A DNA stretch of 33,275 nt from Paulinella micropora (GCA_009731375.1 BJOX01000004.1:1534010-1567284), one strand, 5' to 3'. Shown: positions 10,621-22,860, counted from the stretch's first letter. A program made the numbers and translations. The notes: generated by a model not told the origin, from the letters alone.

Positions 10621-11229
10621 GAGATGTCGCAAAGGAATGTAGTCCTTGCAAAGGAACGCAGTTTCACATCAAACAATAATTTGTGTACTGTGCATGTGTC
10701 CGGGATGGGAATCACGGGTAGACTGTGTTCTGGAAAAAGAAGAGGAGGNNNNNNNNNNNNNNNNNNNNNNNNNNNNNNNNNNNNNNNNNNNNNNNNNNNN
10801 NNNNNNNNNNNNNNNNNNNNNNNNNNNNNNNNNNNNNNNNNNNNNNNNNNNNNNNNNNNNNNNNNNNNNNNNNNNNNNNNNNNNNNNNNNNNNNNNNNNN
10901 NNNNCCGGGTTGCGACTTGTAGTCCGGATGGACGTGCGCTTTTGGGCTCTTCTTTTCGAGGAGGCCCGAAAGGTCTTCGTAAGGGTGAACATGAGCAAAA
11001 TCTTCTCCAGGGGGTTCAGGCGGTGCAGAGCACGCACTGGGAGGGTGACGGCGGCCACTCCGGAGGGAATAGCGGTGCGTCGGTAGGTTTTCGCATGTAG
11101 TTTTTGCAACTTACGGCTTAACGTAGGGGAAGCAAGCCTCTTTGTTTAAGCCAGGGTTGTCAGCCCAAGAAGAAAAGGAGAAAGGTTTGGTTGCCGCGCT
11201 TTATCGCCGCGACGGGGTCACATATGGAT
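10621..11229 (-). mobile_element. family A retrotransposon, copy 2 (3' end, gap, 5' region)
   Basis: 10621-10748 matches the 3' UTR end of copy 1 almost exactly and abuts (GATA)n. After a 156-N gap, 10905-10964 matches the N-terminal coding region of copy 1 (8055-8118), and 10965-11229 extends further 5', beyond what copy 1 shows. The body of the element, roughly 3 kb, is absent or collapsed in the gap. One minus-strand frame in the 5' region reads GEDFAHVHPYEDLSGLLEKK and leads into the copy 1 frame. Confidence 0.8.
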
Positions 11230-11355
11230 GAGATGTCGCAAAGGAATGTAGTCCTTGCAAAGGAACGCAGTTTCACATCAAACAATAATTTGTGTACTGT
11301 GCATGTGTCCGGGATGGGAATCACGGGTAGACTGTGTTCTGGAAAAAGAAGAGGA
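11230..11355 (-). mobile_element. family A retrotransposon, copy 3 (3' end)
   Basis: Same 3' terminal sequence as copies 1 and 2, cut by the gap at 11356. Its 3' end joins the 5' region of copy 2 with only ATATGGAT between them, so copies 2 and 3 stand head to tail without a microsatellite. A 468-N gap follows. Confidence 0.8.
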
Positions 11356-11823
11356 NNNNNNNNNNNNNNNNNNNNNNNNNNNNNNNNNNNNNNNNNNNNN
11401 NNNNNNNNNNNNNNNNNNNNNNNNNNNNNNNNNNNNNNNNNNNNNNNNNNNNNNNNNNNNNNNNNNNNNNNNNNNNNNNNNNNNNNNNNNNNNNNNNNNN
11501 NNNNNNNNNNNNNNNNNNNNNNNNNNNNNNNNNNNNNNNNNNNNNNNNNNNNNNNNNNNNNNNNNNNNNNNNNNNNNNNNNNNNNNNNNNNNNNNNNNNN
11601 NNNNNNNNNNNNNNNNNNNNNNNNNNNNNNNNNNNNNNNNNNNNNNNNNNNNNNNNNNNNNNNNNNNNNNNNNNNNNNNNNNNNNNNNNNNNNNNNNNNN
11701 NNNNNNNNNNNNNNNNNNNNNNNNNNNNNNNNNNNNNNNNNNNNNNNNNNNNNNNNNNNNNNNNNNNNNNNNNNNNNNNNNNNNNNNNNNNNNNNNNNNN
11801 NNNNNNNNNNNNNNNNNNNNNNN

Positions 11824-12042
11824 TATAAACCGACAGAGCACTGTGGGTTTTATTCCGGGCTCAACAAGCGAGAAAGGGCACCCTGAGGGAACAGGATTGT
11901 GCTTCCCGTCGCTATTTCGGCATGTGACTTATAGGCGTATGGCTAGGCACACATAAGGCACCCCACCACGGGCCCAGCACACCCACACCATCCCCTAATT
12001 CTCTGTCTGTCGACAGATGGCACCCATTTCAAAAAACCAAGC
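11824..12042 (-). mobile_element. family E repeat, left half, inverse orientation
   Basis: Reverse complement of the left half of family E, starting inside it at the gap and ending at CAAAAAACCAAGCAG directly against (GATA)n. Nearly identical to 9498-9715. Confidence 0.85.
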
Positions 12043-12098
<56 letters not shown>

Positions 12099-12424
12099 GC
12101 TGCCCCACTACTGCCTATTGCCTCCCTGTCCCTTGTGCTGCCCCGCCATTTTTCCTTTTTGTTCCCAACTATTTCCATTTTACCCCATCATTTCCTTTTT
12201 GTCCAACTATTGCCATTTTGCCGATCATTTCCTTTTTTGTCCCAACTACTGCCTTTTTGCCTCATCGTTTCCTTTTTTGTCCCAACTACTGCCTTGTTTG
12301 CCCCATCATTTCCTTTTTTGTCCCAACTGCTTCCTTTTTTGCCCATCATTTCTTTTTTGTCTCAACTACTGCCTTTTTTGCCCCATCATTTCCTTTTGTC
12401 CCAACTACTGCCATTTTGGTCCAG
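12043..12424 (+). repeat. GATA array then CCCAACTACTGCC minisatellite
   Basis: (GATA)n to about 12096, then irregular units of about 40 bp with CCCAACTACTGCCTTTTTG and CCCATCATTTCCTTTTTTG. Pyrimidine-rich; ends GGTCCAG, which could serve as the acceptor of the following exon-like island. Confidence 0.85.
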
Positions 12425-12512
12425 GCGGCAAGAAGCTGGCATGGAGCGTCGTAAGAAGCGGGCGGAGGAAGAAGAGAAAATCAAAAACCGATGGGCTAGA
12501 CGCACACTGCGC
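12425..12512 (+). CDS. candidate 88-nt exon, charged helix
   Basis: Bounded by TTTTGGTCCAG and GTATCT. One frame is open throughout and reads MERRKKRAEEEEKIKNRW followed by ARRTLR, a strongly charged, likely coiled-coil sequence; one neighbouring frame has a stop. Downstream is a (CT)n run and a gap. This is one of the best single exon candidates in the window by composition and splice-like borders. No family recognised. Resembles 10473-10514. Confidence 0.5.
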
Positions 12513-12513
12513 G

Positions 12514-12549
<36 letters not shown>

Positions 12550-12580
12550 ACTCACTCTCACTCTTTCCTTCTCTCTCGCT
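12513..12580. repeat. (CT)n microsatellite before gap
   Basis: Dinucleotide CT run with ACTC variants, cut by the gap 12581-12769. 12770-12809 is unique and ends GTGTCCGACAG. Confidence 0.9.
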
Positions 12581-12809
12581 NNNNNNNNNNNNNNNNNNNN
12601 NNNNNNNNNNNNNNNNNNNNNNNNNNNNNNNNNNNNNNNNNNNNNNNNNNNNNNNNNNNNNNNNNNNNNNNNNNNNNNNNNNNNNNNNNNNNNNNNNNNN
12701 NNNNNNNNNNNNNNNNNNNNNNNNNNNNNNNNNNNNNNNNNNNNNNNNNNNNNNNNNNNNNNNNNNNNNCTTCTCGTTTTCCTGATTGTACCTTCCCTGT
12801 GTCCGACAG

Positions 12810-12841
12810 CTGGACCGTCTGCATCGTATATCATTAAGACA
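12810..12841 (+). CDS. candidate exon fragment running into a family C element
   Basis: Follows GTGTCCGACAG and reads LDRLHRISLRH, then passes directly into the family C repeat at 12842. The sequence is protein-like but short, and no donor is visible before the repeat. Possibly an exon interrupted by the element. Confidence 0.25.
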
Positions 12842-13057
12842 TGAGAAGTTCATTGTCCTTAACCACAATGAGCAATCATTTCAAACTCTTTGTTCTCAGC
12901 CGGTTCTGATCTTGAGGGCTTGTGTAGTGGCTCATTTGCAAGCTCTAATCAAGAGCTTTTCTAATGAGCCATAACACAGGTTGTAGATGCAAATATTGAC
13001 TGAGATCGAAGCGCTTGAACCCATTGTTCGTTGTACTTCAGAAATAGGAACTTCTCA
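12842..13057 (+). mobile_element. family C MITE-like element, copy 1
   Basis: 216 bp with terminal inverted repeats TGAGAAGTTC...GAACTTCTCA and an internal inverted repeat (GGCTCATTTG.AAGCTCT / AGAGCTTTCTCATGAGCC in the best copies). Other copies: 14485-14699 (minus), 14902-15116 and parts at 28831-28888 and 29143-29346. The frame EKFIVLNHNEQSF is a by-product of the repeat. Non-autonomous, probably a DNA transposon derivative. Confidence 0.75.
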
Positions 13058-13067
13058 TATTATATAT

Positions 13068-13216
13068 TATCGCTCACCTCCACAAAATGTGGTCAGGTTA
13101 CCGATAAAACTACATATGCGGCGCGCGCCAAATTTTGACTTGTTTTGCGGGCTTGCCGGCCCGGCCCGGCTCGCCCGCAAAACACGTCGAATTTGTGGCT
13201 AGCCGCATAATATAGT
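13068..13216 (+). repeat. family B foldback element, copy 2
   Basis: Starts TATCGCTCACCTCC about 10 bp after family C copy 1 and ends GCCGCATAATATA. Central inverted repeat TTTTGCGGGC...GCCCGCAAAA. B and C are adjacent here and at 14485-14861 and 28695-28888, which suggests they may be parts of one larger element. Confidence 0.8.
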
Positions 13217-13267
13217 AGTATATCTATCTATCTATCTATCTATCTATCTCTTGTATGATGTATGCAG

Positions 13268-13316
13268 ATGCAGACTGAGGCGGATGCTTTTCGCGCCACC
13301 TCTTTGGATGGGCCAT
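13268..13316 (+). CDS. candidate 49-nt exon
   Basis: Bounded by GATGTATGCAG and GTAAGA, a consensus-quality donor. The open frame reads [16 protein letters not shown]. The left flank is (ATCT)n and the right flank (GATA)n, so the flanks are complementary and could pair in RNA. No homology recognised. One of the stronger candidates because of the donor. Confidence 0.45.
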
Positions 13317-13320
13317 GTAA

Positions 13321-13375
13321 GAGATAGATAGATAGATGGATTGATAGATAGATAGATAGATATATACATAGATAT

Positions 13376-13421
<46 letters not shown>

Positions 13422-13464
13422 GGATGGATGGATGGATGGATGGATGGTTGGATGGATGGATAGG

Positions 13465-13551
<87 letters not shown>

Positions 13552-13610
13552 ATAGGGGGGTGGGTGGATAGGTTGGTGGGTAGGTGGGTAGGTAGGTAGA
13601 TAGATTTATT
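13321..13610. repeat. (GATA)n/(GATG)n microsatellite
   Basis: GATA array with a GATG block and a GGTA/GGTG-rich end. No other content. Confidence 0.95.
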
Positions 13611-14412
<802 letters not shown>

Positions 14413-14417
14413 CGCAG

Positions 14418-14470
14418 CATCAGCAGGCGACAGCACTTCTCAAGTAGTTCAAGACGCAAAGAACCTTCAG
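14418..14470 (+). CDS. candidate 53-nt exon after long polypyrimidine tract
   Basis: Bounded by CTTTCCTTCTCGCAG and GTCAGA. The most protein-like frame reads [17 protein letters not shown] and would continue VRAQYEK into the family C element at 14485. The acceptor is the best in the window. Another frame is also open ([15 protein letters not shown]). No family recognised. Confidence 0.45.
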
Positions 14471-14484
14471 GTCAGAGCACAGTA

Positions 14485-14699
14485 TGAGAAGTTCCTATTT
14501 CTTAAGTACAACGAACAGTGACTTCAAGCGCTTCGATCTCAGTCAGTATTTGCATCTACAACCTGTGTTATGGCTCATGAGAAAGCTCTTGATTAGAGCT
14601 TTCAAAGGAGCCACTACACAAGCCCTCAAGATCAGAACCGGCTGAGAACAAGGAGTTTGAAATGATTTTTCATTGTAGTTAAGGACAATGAACTTCTCA
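14485..14699 (-). mobile_element. family C MITE-like element, copy 2
   Basis: 215 bp, terminal repeats TGAGAAGTTC and GAACTTCTCA intact. Flanked on both sides by GTA, a possible 3-bp target duplication. Forms one arm of a large inverted repeat with copy 3. Confidence 0.8.
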
Positions 14700-14711
14700 G
14701 TATTAACATAT

Positions 14712-14861
14712 GAATATACTATGCGGCTAGCCACAAAATTCGACGTGTTTTGCGGGCCAGCCGGGCCGGGCCGGCGAGCCCGCAAAACACGTCGAATTTG
14801 GCGCGCCCCATATGTTGTTTATATCGGTAACCTGACCACGTTTTAAAGAGGTGGCCGATAA
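14712..14861 (-). repeat. family B foldback element, copy 3
   Basis: Contains a perfect 22-bp inverted repeat: AAATTCGACGTGTTTTGCGG and two more bases at 14736-14757 against 14778-14799, with a 20-bp G/C-only spacer. This is the cleanest copy of the palindrome in the window. Confidence 0.85.
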
Positions 14862-14901
14862 AATGATCTGTGGGTAGCCATAGATTTTCCCCCTCACTAT
14901 T

Positions 14902-15116
14902 TGAGAAGTTCATCGTCCTTAACCACAATGAGCAATCATTTCAAACTCGTTGTTCTCAGCCGGTTCTGATCTTGAGGGCTTGTGTAGTGGCTCATTTGAA
15001 AGCTCTAATCAAGAGCTTTCTCATGAGCCATAACACAGGTTGTAGATGCAAATACTGATTGAGATCGAAGCGCTTGAAGTCATTGTTCGTTGTACTTAAG
15101 AAATAGGAACTTCTCA
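14902..15116 (+). mobile_element. family C MITE-like element, copy 3
   Basis: 215 bp with TGAGAAGTTC...GAACTTCTCA ends. Inverted relative to copy 2, with family B between them, so 14485-15116 is a roughly 630-bp palindromic arrangement. Confidence 0.8.
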
Positions 15117-15119
15117 AAT

Positions 15120-15165
15120 TTTTATCTCTCGTGTCCCTTCGCTGCCTCGCTCTTGCGATTTACTG

Positions 15166-15199
<34 letters not shown>

Positions 15200-15263
15200 C
15201 CTCCCTACCTACCTACCTACCTATCTAGTTATCTATGCCTCCCCGCTGCCTCACTCTTGCCTT
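15120..15263. repeat. minisatellite remnants around an ATCT/CTAC array
   Basis: Two diverged units (CGCTGCCTCGCTCTTGC and CGCTGCCTCACTCTTGCC) of the same type as the 27717 array, on either side of an ATCT/CTAC microsatellite (15166-15232). Confidence 0.6.
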
Positions 15264-15419
15264 CATCGTTCACCCCCACAAAATGTGGTCAGGTTACCGA
15301 TAAAAACTACATATGCGGGCGGCGCGCCAAATTTTAACGTTTTGCGGGCTCGCCGGCCCGGCCCATCTCGCCCGCGAAACACGTCAAAATTTTGGGGCTA
15401 GCCGCGTTATAAACTATTA
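15264..15419 (+). repeat. family B foldback element, copy 4
   Basis: Starts ATCGTTCACCCCCACAAAAT and ends near GCCGCGTTATAAACTATTA. More diverged than the other copies. Followed by (ATCT)n to 15474. Confidence 0.75.
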
Positions 15420-15430
15420 TGTTCGATACA

Positions 15431-15475
<45 letters not shown>

Positions 15476-16691
15476 GCTTGATTTTTTGAAATGGGTGCCA
15501 TCTGTCGACAGACAGAGAATTAGGGGATGGTGTGGGTGTGCTGGGCCCGTGGTGGGGTGCCTTATGTGTGCCTAGCCATACGCCTATAAGTCATATGCCG
15601 AAATAGCGACGGGAAGCACAATCCTGTTCCCTCAGGGTGCCCTTTCTCGCTTGTTGAGCCCGGAATAAAACCCACAGTGCTCTNNNNNNNNNNNNNNNNN
15701 NNNNNNNNNNNNNNNNNNNNNNNNNNNNNNNNNNNNNNNNNNNNNNNNNNNNNNNNNNNNNNNNNNNNNNNNNNNNNNNNNNNNNNNNNNNNNNNNNNNN
15801 NNNNNNNNNNNNNNNNNNNNNNNNNNNNNNNNNNNNNNNNNNNNNNNNNNNNNNNNNNNNNNNNNNNNNNNNNNNNNNNNNNNNNNNNNNNNNNNNNNNN
15901 NNNNNNNNNNNNNNNNNNNNNNNNNNNNNNNNNNNNNNNNNNNNNNNNNNNNNNNNNNNNNNNNNNNNNNNNNNNNNNNNNNNNNNNNNNNNNNNNNNNN
16001 NNNNNNNNNNNNNNNNNNNNNNNNNNNNNNNNNNNNNNNNNNNNNNNNNNNNNNNNNNNNNNNNNNNNNNNNNNNNNNNNNNNNNNNNNNNNNNNNNNNN
16101 NNNNNNNNNNNNNNNNNNNNNNNNNNNNNNNNNNNNNNNNNNNNNNNNNNNNNNNNNNNNNNNNNNNNNNNNNNNNNNNNNNNNNNNNNNNNNNNNNNNN
16201 NNNNNNNNNNNNNNNNNNNNNNNNNNNNNNNNNNNNNNNNNNNNNNNNNNNNNNNNNNNNNNNNNNNNNNNNNNNNNNNNNNNNNNNNNNNNNNNNNNNN
16301 NNNNNNNNNNNNNNNNNNNNNNNNNNNNNNNNNNNNNNNNNNNNNNNNNNNNNNNNNNNNNNNNNNNNNNNNNNNNNNNNNNNNNNNTCGCTTGTTGAGC
16401 CCGGAATAAAACCCACAGTGCTCTGTCGGTTTATACTAGACTGTCGAACAGTCTCGAAACTCCATCTGCTTACTGGGCCCTCTGTAATGGAGGTGGGAGC
16501 TCGTTCTGCAAGGGGCGCTTTATGGAACGAGCCCTGGCCCCGCCTGGTACTAGGAAGCTTTTGTATTGCCTGTATCAGTCCCTTCCGTGCAAACATCACG
16601 GCTTAGCTGGGCATCGGGTTAATACTTTACCCACAGACTTCCTGGTTGACGAAATCAGAAGCTCCTTTTTTCTGACATCAGTCGATATTTC
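15476..16691 (+). mobile_element. family E repeat, copy interrupted by assembly gap
   Basis: 15476-15683 is the left part and 16388-16691 the right part of a full family E element, both ends against (ATCT)n. The 704-N gap lies between them, yet 15647-15683 and 16388-16424 are the same 37 bp. The gap is therefore probably an artefact, or it joins two neighbouring E copies. Confidence 0.8.
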
Positions 16692-16698
16692 ATCTATC

Positions 16699-16729
<31 letters not shown>

Positions 16730-16773
16730 CACATGTCGTTGTGGGAGCGTTTCCTGTACTGGGGACAAAAAAG
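16730..16773 (+). CDS. candidate 44-nt exon
   Basis: Bounded by TATATATAG and GTAGAT. Two frames are open: HMSLWERFLYWGQK and TCRCGSVSCTGDKK. The left flank is ATCT/TA and the right flank GATA, so the flanks are complementary. Frame cannot be chosen from one copy. Low individual support. Confidence 0.3.
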
Positions 16774-16774
16774 G

Positions 16775-16836
<62 letters not shown>

Positions 16837-17263
16837 TAGATTAGATAGATAGATAGATAGATACGTATATACATACATGCATACATACATATATACGTAC
16901 ATATACATACATACATGCATACATACATACATACATACATATATACATACATACATACATGCATGCATGCATACATGCATACATACATACACACATACAT
17001 ACATACATACATGCATGCATGCATGCATACATACATACATACATACATACATACATAACATACATGCATACATACATGCATACATACATACATACATACA
17101 TCATACCATCCATGCATCCATACATACATACATACATACACACATACATACATCATACATACATGCATACATACATACATACATACATCCATACATACAT
17201 ACATACATACATACATACATACATACACCATACATACATACATACATACATACATCATACATG

Positions 17264-17294
<31 letters not shown>

Positions 17295-17404
17295 TTTTAT
17301 ATAGATAGATAGACAGATAGATAGATAGATAGATAGATAGATGGCATACATACATACATACATACATACATACATCATACATACATACATACATACATAC
17401 ATGC
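16774..17404. repeat. (GATA)n and (TACA)n microsatellites
   Basis: GATA array to about 16864, TACA array with TGCA variants to about 17260, GATA again, then TACA. The MYVCMYV and HTYIHTYI frames are artefacts. Confidence 0.95.
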
Positions 17405-17441
17405 ATACATACACAGGGAAGATGCCTCCTGCATATAGAAA

Positions 17442-17479
<38 letters not shown>

Positions 17480-17785
17480 ACATACATACATACATACATA
17501 CACACACACACAGGAAATATGCTTCGTCGACCCTCTTACATAATATCTATCTATATATCTATCTATCTATCTATCTATCTGTACATACATACATACACAC
17601 AGGAAATATGCTTCGTCGACCCTAAAATCTATCTATCTATCTATCTATCCATCCATCCATCCATCCATCCATCTATCTATCTATCTATCTATCTATCCAT
17701 CCATCCATCCATCTATCTATCTATCTATCTATCTATACATACATACATACACACACAGGAAATATGCTTCGTCGACCCTCTTACA

Positions 17786-17828
<43 letters not shown>

Positions 17829-17892
17829 TTATCTATATATCTATCTATCTATCCATACATACATACACACACAGGAAATATGCTTCGTCGAC

Positions 17893-17960
<68 letters not shown>

Positions 17961-18019
17961 ACATACATACATACACACACAGGAAATATGCTTCGTCGAC
18001 CCTCATACATCTATCTCTC

Positions 18020-18073
<54 letters not shown>

Positions 18074-18090
18074 CATATATACACACACAG
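17405..18090 (+). repeat. ATCT/TACA microsatellite with five repeated island cores
   Basis: Between ATCT arrays a core CAG-GAAATATGCTTCGTCGAC recurs with cores starting at 17514, 17603, 17759, 17875 and 17983, each preceded by (TACA)n and CACACA. A diverged relative starts at 17411. The full version of the core (46 nt with a donor) is at 18091 and 18289. These look like truncated tandem copies of an exon's 5' edge with its upstream intron end. Confidence 0.85.
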
Positions 18091-18136
18091 GAAATATGCT
18101 TCGTCGACCCTCCTACACAAGAAAATACGCTTTCTG
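18091..18136 (+). CDS. candidate 46-nt exon, copy 1
   Basis: Bounded by ACACACAG and GTATGT, a strong donor. One frame, open in both copies, reads KYASSTLLHKKIRFL. It differs from copy 2 at two bases, both synonymous in this frame (Leu CTA/TTA, His CAC/CAT). The left intron side is (ATCT)n and the right side (GTAT)n then (GATA)n. No function known. Confidence 0.4.
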
Positions 18137-18154
18137 GTATGTATGTATGTATGT

Positions 18155-18283
<129 letters not shown>

Positions 18284-18288
18284 CACAG

Positions 18289-18334
18289 GAAATATGCTTC
18301 GTCGACCCTCTTACATAAGAAAATACGCTTTCTG
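18289..18334 (+). CDS. candidate 46-nt exon, copy 2
   Basis: Same borders as copy 1, ACACAG and GTATGT. The KYASST frame is open here; one alternative frame gains a stop (TAA), which helps choose the frame. 18137-18280 between the copies is GATA microsatellite. Confidence 0.4.
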
Positions 18335-18696
18335 GTATGTATGTATGTATGTATGTATGTATGTATGTATGTATGTATGTATGTATGTATGTATCTTATG
18401 TATCTTATGTATGTATGTATGTATGTATGTATGCATGCATGTATGCATGTATGTATGTATGTATGTATGTATGTATGTATGTATGTATGTATGTATGTAT
18501 GTGTGTGTGTATGTGTGTATGTATGTATGTATGTATGTATGTATGTATATATGTATCTATGTATGCATGCATGCATGCATGTATGCATGCTGCATGTATG
18601 TATGCATGCATGTATGTATGTATGTATGTATGTATGTATGTATGCATGTATGTATGTATGTATGTATGTATGTATGTATGTATGTATGTATGTATG

Positions 18697-18730
<34 letters not shown>

Positions 18731-18928
18731 TATGTATGTAATGTATGTAATGTATGTAATATATGTAATGTATGTGGTAGATATCTATGTATGTGTGTAA
18801 GTATGTATTGTATGTATGTAATATGTGTCAAGTGAGTATGCATGTATGCATGTATGTATGTATGTATGTATGTATGTATGCATGTATGCATGCATGTAAT
18901 GTATGTAATGTATGTAATGTATGTAATG

Positions 18929-18959
<31 letters not shown>

Positions 18960-19340
18960 TGTATGTAGTGTATGTAGTGTATGTGGTTGATATATGTATG
19001 TGTGTATATAAGTATGTTTTGTATGCATGTAATAAGTGTAAAGTATGTATGTATGTATGTATGTATTGTATGTATGTAATGTATGTAGTAAGTATGTAGT
19101 GGTTGATATGTATGTGTGTATGTATGTATGTATTGTATGCATGTAATGTGTGTAAAGTATTTATTATGTATGTATGTATTGTATGTATGTATGTATGTAT
19201 GTATGTATGTATGTATGTATGTATGTATGTATGTATAAATGTATGTAATGTATGTATGTATGTATGTATAAATGTATGTATGTATGTATGTATGTATGTA
19301 TGTATGCATGTATGTATTTATGCATGTATATCTATGTGTG
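18335..19340. repeat. (TGTA)n microsatellite with TGCA and TGTAA variants
   Basis: About 1 kb of TGTA repeat, inverse in sense to the TACA array at 16877-17260. Contains higher-order units with ATGTAATGTATG. No coding content. Confidence 0.95.
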
Positions 19341-19670
19341 TGTAATATGTATGTGTGTATGTAGGAAGAAAATGTGTGTATGACATGTATGTGTGTATGT
19401 AGGAAGAAAATGTGTGTATGGTATGTATGTATGTATGTATGTATGTATTTATGCATGTATATCTGTGTATGATATGTATGATATGTATGTGTGTATGTAG
19501 GAAGAAAATGTGTGTATGATATGTATGTGTGTATCTAGGAAGAAAATGTGTGTATGATATGTATGTGTGTATGTAGGAAGAAAATGTGTGTATGATATGT
19601 ATCTGTGAATGTAGGAAGAAAATGTGTGTATGATATGTATGTGTCTATGTAGGACGAAAATGTGTGTATG

Positions 19671-19701
<31 letters not shown>

Positions 19702-20116
19702 TGTATGTATCTATGTATTTATGCATGTATATCTGTGTGTATATAATATGTATGTGTGTATGTAGGAAGAAAATGTGTGTATGATATGTATGTGTGTATG
19801 TAGGAAGAAAATGTGTGTATGATATGTATGTGTGTATGTAGGAAGTATGATATGTATGTCTTTATGTAGGAAGAAAATGTGTGTATGATATGTATGTGTG
19901 TATGCAGGAAGAAAATGTGTGTATGATATGTATGTTTGTATGTAGGAAGAAAATGTGTGTATGATATGTATGTGTGTATGTAGGAACAAAATATGTGTAT
20001 GATATGTATGTGTGTATGTAGGAAGAAAAAGTGTGTATGATATGTATGTGTGTATGTAGGAAGAAAATGTGTGTATGATATGTACGTGTGTATGTAGGAA
20101 GAAAATGTGTGTATGA

Positions 20117-20117
<1 letters not shown>
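19341..20117 (+). repeat. 38-bp minisatellite containing TAGGAAGAAAATG
   Basis: About 17 units of roughly 38 bp, TGTAGGAAGAAAATGTGTG followed by TATGATATGTATG. The 13-mer TAGGAAGAAAATG is identical to the acceptor and first bases of the exon-like island at 20273. The array appears to have grown from that exon edge. Confidence 0.85.
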
Positions 20118-20161
<44 letters not shown>

Positions 20162-20168
20162 CTACAAC

Positions 20169-20219
20169 CTTTTCCATAGCGTCTTTTTCTTTTGCTGCAA
20201 TATCCTCAAACAATTTGCC

Positions 20220-20223
<4 letters not shown>
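20169..20223 (-). CDS. candidate 55-nt exon on the minus strand
   Basis: On the minus strand, bounded by TATATAAG and GTTGTA. One base plus 18 codons reads YGKLFEDIAAKEKDAMEK, clearly protein-like and helical. Plus-strand readings (TTFSIASFSFAAIS) are less convincing. It lies only 50 bp from a plus-strand candidate, so it would belong to another gene or to an inverted segment. No family assigned. Confidence 0.4.

Positions 20224-20272
<49 letters not shown>
20224..20272. repeat. (TA)n microsatellite
   Basis: TA run between two exon-like islands on opposite strands. Confidence 0.95.
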
Positions 20273-20273
<1 letters not shown>

Positions 20274-20314
20274 AAGAAAATGAACGCTTAACCGAGTCGG
20301 AGCTGAAGTCACAG
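20273..20314 (+). CDS. candidate 42-nt exon, phase 0
   Basis: Bounded by TATATAG and GTTTAT. Exactly 14 codons, EENERLTESELKSQ, charged and helical. A decayed partial copy at 20430-20446 ends with the same ELKSQ codons (CTG replaced by TTA) before GTGTAT. The first 12 nt recur in the minisatellite at 19341-20117. No family recognised. Confidence 0.5.
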
Positions 20315-20317
20315 GTT

Positions 20318-20387
<70 letters not shown>

Positions 20388-20887
20388 TATATATATATAT
20401 GCATATATATATACATATATATGTATAATTAGAGTTAAAGTCACAGGTGTATATATATATGCATATATATGCATATATATATAGAGAGAGAGAGAGTTAG
20501 AGAGAGAGATAAATATAGATACAGACATAGACATAGTTTTAGATATAGATATAGATATAGATATAGATAAAGATATAGATATAGATATAGATATAGATAT
20601 AGATATAGATATAGATATAGATATACATATAGATATAGATATAGATATAGATATAGATATAGATATAGACATAGGCATAGACATAGACATAGACTTAGAC
20701 ATAGACATAGACATAGACACAGACATAGATATGCACATAGATATACACATAGATATAGATATAGATATAGATATAGATATAGATATAGATATAGATATAG
20801 ATGTAGATAAAGATATAGATAAAGATATAGATATATACATACATACATACATACATGCGTGTAAGCCTAAACAACAAGAACAAACGC

Positions 20888-20959
<72 letters not shown>

Positions 20960-20982
20960 TTTGTTGTTGTTGTTTTACTTAG
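20315..20982. repeat. (AC)n, (TA)n, (GATATA)n and (GATA)n microsatellites
   Basis: Includes a partial decayed exon copy at 20430-20446 and a short island at 20858-20890 that on the minus strand has a pyrimidine tract TTGTTCTTGTTGTTTAG. A T-rich stretch, TTGTTGTTGTTTTACTTAG, ends at 20982 and resembles an acceptor. Confidence 0.85.

Positions 20983-22860
<1,878 letters not shown>

Noticed and set aside
10621-11355. Plus-strand protein MSQRNVVLAKERSF repeated in four places
   Set aside because: It is the antisense of the retrotransposon 3' UTR; conservation is that of the element, not of this frame.
19341-20117. CRISPR-like regular array of 38-bp units
   Set aside because: The repeated unit has no unique spacers; it is a tandem minisatellite in a eukaryotic sequence.
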